Assembly (NCBI RefSeq): GCF_022581195.2
Contig: NC_061474.1
Coordinates: 3,224,001 to 3,288,000 of the forward strand
Direction: 5' to 3'
From: Helicoverpa zea
Lineage: Eukaryota; Arthropoda; Insecta; Lepidoptera; Noctuidae
DNA length: 64,000 nucleotides
Each line of letters begins with the position of its first letter. The stretch's first letter is position 1. This document shows positions 61,401 through 64,000 of this stretch, in pieces. Made by a program: the position numbers and the translations under genes. Below the pieces are notes generated by a model. That model did no database searches. It had not been told where the DNA came from and saw nothing but the letters and a program-made list of their open reading frames with translations.

Positions 61401-62375
61401 GCCCACCGTATACTTAGGATTATCCCCTATAAATAACCAGATAAAATCCTTATCAAACAAAACCTTACCTTATCGTGCTTTTTCAATATTTTTCTGAATC
61501 CGGTGTAGTTTAAATTCTGATAGTTCTGTAGAAGTATGAGACTTAAGTAAAATTCACTAAAGGCCAGTTTCAATTCTTGTACTTTCCGCCGTGGTATCGC
61601 TTTTTTGCCGTCGCCACTGGCTTTGGGTTTGATTGTTTCGAAATGTGATTTTAACTCGCTCTGTAGTGTGGCGAATTTTCTAGTGGCCTCCGCGAGTTTT
61701 TCTGAAATTATTCAAGGGGTTATTTTGTTTTTTTAAGTAGTACCTAGCGATAGACTGTTGACTGACTGGTCCGCGTAGATATTGCAGAGCATATCGAAAC
61801 GTGCAGAAAAAACAATGAGCTATATTAGAGGCTGGGTCATTATTTTATAATCAGAATATCATTAATGTAATTTGGCAATTCTTGTGTAGGATTATCAATT
61901 TGATATAAAGGTTTGTTGCTGCTTTATTATACTATCACAGTAGATTAATAACAATTGAACAGTTTTAGACGAAATCTTGTTTGGGATACACATAAAGCGC
62001 ATTCACATTAGCGGATTCGTCGCGAGTTCACTCGAGAGTTGTCACAAGTTAACGCTCGACAACAAGCAACTACCGATTCAAGCGAAAACGCTTGGAACCC
62101 CGAGACAAAATCCGCAAGTGTGAAAGCGCTCTTAGACCATAAGCTTAAAAACTTTTTATACAGTATCTGAAATACTGCCTCAAGAGGAGGCAAACAGTTT
62201 ATACCTAACTACTCTTCTCACCTGAATAGAATGTGTTGATTTTCTTAAGTTCCTGATCACAGTAATGGAAGAATGTTTCGTCGAAGTTGGCAAAATGGCG
62301 GGAGAGGACTTCCGGCTCCACATTCTCAGCTGATGGCGCCTCCTCCACCGCTGTGTATAGCATCGCCTTCATCTC
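49441..62375 (-). CDS. XPR1: XPR1-type phosphate exporter (SPX-EXS), 5' end outside window
   Basis: This is a plasma-membrane inorganic phosphate exporter controlled by inositol pyrophosphates bound to its cytosolic SPX domain. The minus-strand exons, all GT-AG and in phase, are 62375-62222, 61701-61469, 60366-60105, 56712-56342, 52909-52762, 52195-52001, 51526-51351, 50843-50713, 50312-50157 and 49561-49441 (stop). They encode 648 residues; about 25 N-terminal residues (MKFAEHL-type exon) lie beyond the right edge. The SPX part has CDQELKKINTFYSEKL and the Lys-rich FRKILKKHDK, the inositol-pyrophosphate-binding surface in the family. Transmembrane helices follow from FKVGLFSGSFIVLF, then GINVYGW.SSGVNHVLIFEL. 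The EXS domain has FADFWLADQ, PAWTRFFQCLRRYRD, WDVKMDWGLF, LREEIVY, LAPLEVFRRFIWNFFRLENEHLNN split over two exons, and AVRDISVAPL. A short basic tail ends the protein. Introns carry many MITEs and SINEs. Confidence 0.97.
49855..50060 (+). mobile_element. 5'-truncated SINE A in the last XPR1 intron
   Basis: The SINE A body runs from about 49866 ('tcggtcctgcttgtgatctc') to its 3' end ('ccgccgtggccgaaatcggt', then 'atgatgat'). It is followed without a gap by a copied piece of XPR1 exon (50061-50110). Confidence 0.8.
50061..50110 (-). pseudogene. 50-bp duplicated fragment of the penultimate XPR1 exon
   Basis: This repeats 50223-50272 (inside exon 50312-50157) with two mismatches, so it would encode LNNCGKFRAVRDISVAP again, without splice sites. 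It lies downstream of that exon's donor in the final intron, abutting a SINE tail. It should be spliced out. Confidence 0.9.
51175..51292 (+). mobile_element. SINE B 3' fragment in an XPR1 intron
   Basis: It contains 'caggtcagatacctaggcag' and 'actggaagccgaccccaact', the SINE B tail seen complete at 5940-6322. The tRNA-like head is missing. Confidence 0.8.
52590..52735. repeat. repeat fragment with a perfect 21-bp stem
   Basis: 'gccaatttttgcagtgaatg' plus t (52679-52699) pairs perfectly with 52706-52726 across a 6-base loop, just downstream of XPR1 exon 52909-52762 in transcript order. The preceding 'ctggccgatttcggccacag' belongs to a lepidopteran repeat family. Confidence 0.8.
53040..53250 (+). 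repeat. dispersed repeat fragment in an XPR1 intron
   Basis: It reads 'tttgtacaagtaaaagctcc' then 'cgggtacgggcagaagttct', ending near 'gggtgaaaccgtggg'. It belongs to the family at 12030-12188. Confidence 0.6.
54195..54720 (+). repeat. 122-bp tandem repeat, about 4.4 units
   Basis: Units start at 'ttgaag' at 54195, 54308, 54430, 54552 and 'tcgaag' at 54674, giving spacings of 113, 122, 122 and 122. Each carries 'aacacctgatgtggaac' or a close variant, and most contain 'gttttagcaaaag'. It is embedded in the composite element. Confidence 0.92.
55595..55975 (-). mobile_element. SINE B, nearly full length, reversed
   Basis: The reverse complement of the 5940-6322 element, from 'gcctttgtcccaattatgtt' to the tRNA-like head 'accactaa'/'cccactaaaccaccacgact'. 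A B-box-like segment sits near 55890 ('ggaatcaaagac', decayed). Confidence 0.8.
57508..57745 (+). repeat. dispersed repeat (copy 2 of 24698)
   Basis: It is nearly identical to 24698-24918 and ends 'cttgcgtcgcacttggccgg' plus a T-run. It lies in the XPR1 intron between 60105 and 56712. Confidence 0.85.
58171..58542 (+). mobile_element. full-length SINE A with target duplication
   Basis: A-box-like 'tggtctagctg' and B-box 'ggttcgattcccgag', then the standard body and a (CAT)n tail. A perfect 9-bp duplication 'ggaaattct' flanks it (58162-58170 and 58543-58551). Minus-strand frames in it are artefacts. Confidence 0.93.
59160..59525 (-). repeat. dispersed repeat with an inserted retroposon tail
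   Basis: 'cttccgccacgtggttgcac' and 'ataaaaagtagctatagcct' are the reversed family terminus. 'attcaattcaattcaatgta' (about 59248) is the reverse of the LINE tail type seen at 36830. 'aaacaaacaaactcttcag' continues the outer repeat. Confidence 0.5.
60669..60800. mobile_element. short MITE (GCGGATT family) in an XPR1 intron
   Basis: The ends 'tatactagcggatt' and 'aatccgctagtgtg' are imperfect inverted repeats about 130 bp apart. It shares 'agcggatt' termini with 61990-62135. Confidence 0.6.
60997..61052. repeat. 23-bp stem hairpin in an XPR1 intron
   Basis: 60997-61019 pairs with 61030-61052 (one mismatch) around a 10-base loop; the stem includes 'aagcgtattttatgagatca'. It may be the remains of a foldback element. 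Confidence 0.8.
61990..62135. mobile_element. short MITE (GCGGATT family) in an XPR1 intron
   Basis: 'agcgcattcacattagcgga' and 'tccgcaagtgtgaaagcgct' form inverted ends with a few mismatches and an interior of about 100 bp. A minus-strand frame over it is not a gene. Confidence 0.65.
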
Positions 62376-62456
62376 CTGATAAGGGTTGTAATATTTAATT
62401 TGTTAAACATATTTGTTAAAGAGAAGGGTAGCAAAACTAATTTATGATAGCTTTTA

Positions 62457-62878
62457 GGCCTCTGCCTCGAATTTTGCGGGCAGCGGGGCGGCAGCGGCGG
62501 CGGCGCGGGAGCGGGGCGGGCAACGGATACGTGTTCTCGAAACTAGCGGGCAGATCGCGTGGCACTATAGCAGTGTAGTGTTGTGTTTGCTGTTCCATAT
62601 GGGTGTCCTCTCAAAGATGGCCGAAATAATTAGCTCTTGCACGTCCGAACACATTTTGATACGTCACAAAAAAAATGTATAACACTATGCCTACAATGCA
62701 GATGCCCAACGCGGGCGGTCACCGCTTGACTGGAGCGCACCGCTCGTTGCCCGCCGCCGCGCCGCTCCCGCGCCGCTGTATTCGAGGGCCGGTCCATATG
62801 AATATACGCGTAAGATCCTGCCGCTCCCGCGCCGCCGCCGCTGCCGCCCCGCTGCCCGCAAAATTCGAGGCAGAGGCC
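62457..62878. mobile_element. GC-rich Harbinger-like MITE, 422 bp, TTA target site
   Basis: Inverted arms of about 57 bp start 'ggcctctgcctcgaattttg' and end with the complement; they are extremely GC-rich ('cagcggggcggcagcggcgg'). TTA flanks both ends (62454-62456 and 62879-62881), the PIF/Harbinger target. It lies in the first visible XPR1 intron and creates spurious frames on both strands. Confidence 0.85.
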
Positions 62879-62881
62879 TTA

Positions 62882-64000
62882 ACAATCTATTGGGAAGAAT
62901 GGGGAGCAAAAGACACTAGGAAATGGTGGAAGGCGAAGATGTTTTTAGGATTGTCTTTTGTAAAATACTTTGAATAAATAACTGATCTATTAATGTAATT
63001 AATAAATGTCAAGACAGATTTTGGCCACAGTGTTTTTTGAAATGGACAGAACTACACCAAGGTGGCAGATGGGGGAGAAATTTTAAAGGTAAGATGCAAT
63101 CCTGTCATCCTCTCAAGAACTTTATAGCTAAGTGGAAAAACCAGCCCTGATAATTACCTTTAAAGACTGCTCTTTTTATAACATTAGTCAGATTTTTCCT
63201 ACAATATGCAATTTAACATTTTATCATCCTATAAATGAACAGGACTTTATTTCTAAAGTGAAAAATGTGCACAATTTCAACTCCATACATGCGAAAAAGT
63301 AGAGCAAACATATCAAGTTTTGATCCTAAAATATTTATTCAAAAATCTAGCTTACTCATCCTGCATCATCATGTTTCAGTAACAATGTCAAGCCATGCTT
63401 TGGTAACATGATTTATATATAAATATGCCGATTAGCATGTTTCTGAAGGCTTACAAAATCACTATAAACTTGACCTTCTCAAAAATTAGAGTTATACAAA
63501 TGAAATTTTAAAATTAGAGCCTTTTATGTCATGTGTGTGTTAAAATGTAATTTCTGTTAGATGATTAGAAGAACAGCTAATCAAATTTTGATGAATTGCT
63601 AGGGGAAGAATTTGCCCCTGGATATACATGAAACTGCGAAAACAGCTAGTAGTATATATTAGAATTTATTTTTTGGAAACTTTTGTCTGAGCATATATTA
63701 TAAAGAGTAAGAATTTTAAAAATTCCACTGTTGGAAAGCTACACTCTTAGCGAGTAACATAGTATATTTTTTCCAATACGGGCAGTAGTTCTCATGGGAT
63801 GTGAGAAAATTACTAGTCTCAAATAATATTACACGGAAAAATTCCACATATATAAAATTTTTGTTTATATTAGGCAGTAAAAAAGTTGTTGTGGTTTGTT
63901 GAATATTCTATTACTTAGTTAACTTATCAGCAACAAAGTAAAACCTACATGTATTTGACTATCCATGAATCTCTTTGTAATGAGTTGTTTGTTTAACTGT
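62882..64000. other. XPR1 intron sequence to the right edge
   Basis: I looked here for the first XPR1 coding exon (MKFAEHL-type) on the minus strand and did not find it. A dispersed-repeat fragment occurs at about 63700-63830 ('gggcagtagttctcatggga'). Confidence 0.4.

Noticed and set aside
62675..62977. 100-codon Ala/Arg/Pro-rich frame
   Set aside because: It is a product of the GC-rich MITE arm and not conserved coding sequence.

Overview
The window looks like nuclear DNA from a moth or butterfly. It is AT-rich, and its genes have small exons and long introns. Interspersed repeats of lepidopteran type dominate it: tRNA-derived SINEs, foldback MITEs, the family ending in 'cgcgggcgaagccgctggcggaagctagtat', and 3' tails reading 'gaggcctgtgcccagcagtggga'. 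The lepidopteran assignment is inference from recognised repeats and protein similarity; no database was searched.

Three host genes can be supported. (1) On the minus strand, three phase-compatible exons (19927-19818, 9132-8994, 6752-6639) form the start of a gene I do not recognise, encoding a small protein with one hydrophobic segment. It runs off, or continues unseen, to the left. (2) On the plus strand, six coding exons from 44005 to 46732 give a complete 219-residue ESCRT-III subunit, CHMP3/Vps24. (3) On the minus strand, ten exons from 62375 down to 49441 give 648 residues of the SPX-EXS phosphate exporter XPR1. Only the first about 25 residues are missing, beyond the right edge. CHMP3 and XPR1 converge tail to tail.

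The rest is mobile DNA and old relics. A young full-length Ty1/copia retrotransposon (14066-18914) sits in the first intron of the unrecognised gene. Its 216-bp LTRs differ at one base, it has a 5-bp target duplication, a copia-type initiator-tRNA primer site and one unbroken polyprotein frame. Other elements are a pogo-like DNA transposon with a pipsqueak-type HTH relic (40562-41901), a DNA element nested in a SINE (46923-47764), a 5'-truncated LINE reverse-transcriptase fragment (36017-36850), two Harbinger-like MITEs (36859-37679 and 62457-62878), a MITE with perfect 63-bp inverted repeats (31067-31299), a 400-bp foldback (3583-3999), two SINE families with clear target duplications, and a 122-bp tandem array (54195-54720).

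The more unusual signals are: a decayed plus-strand coding relic at about 7.2-8.6 kb with a motif like motif A of totivirus-like RNA polymerases; two further long open relics with one stop each (24201-24695, 28611-29021); a 50-bp copy of part of an XPR1 exon placed beside a SINE fragment (50061-50110); and several strong intronic hairpins.
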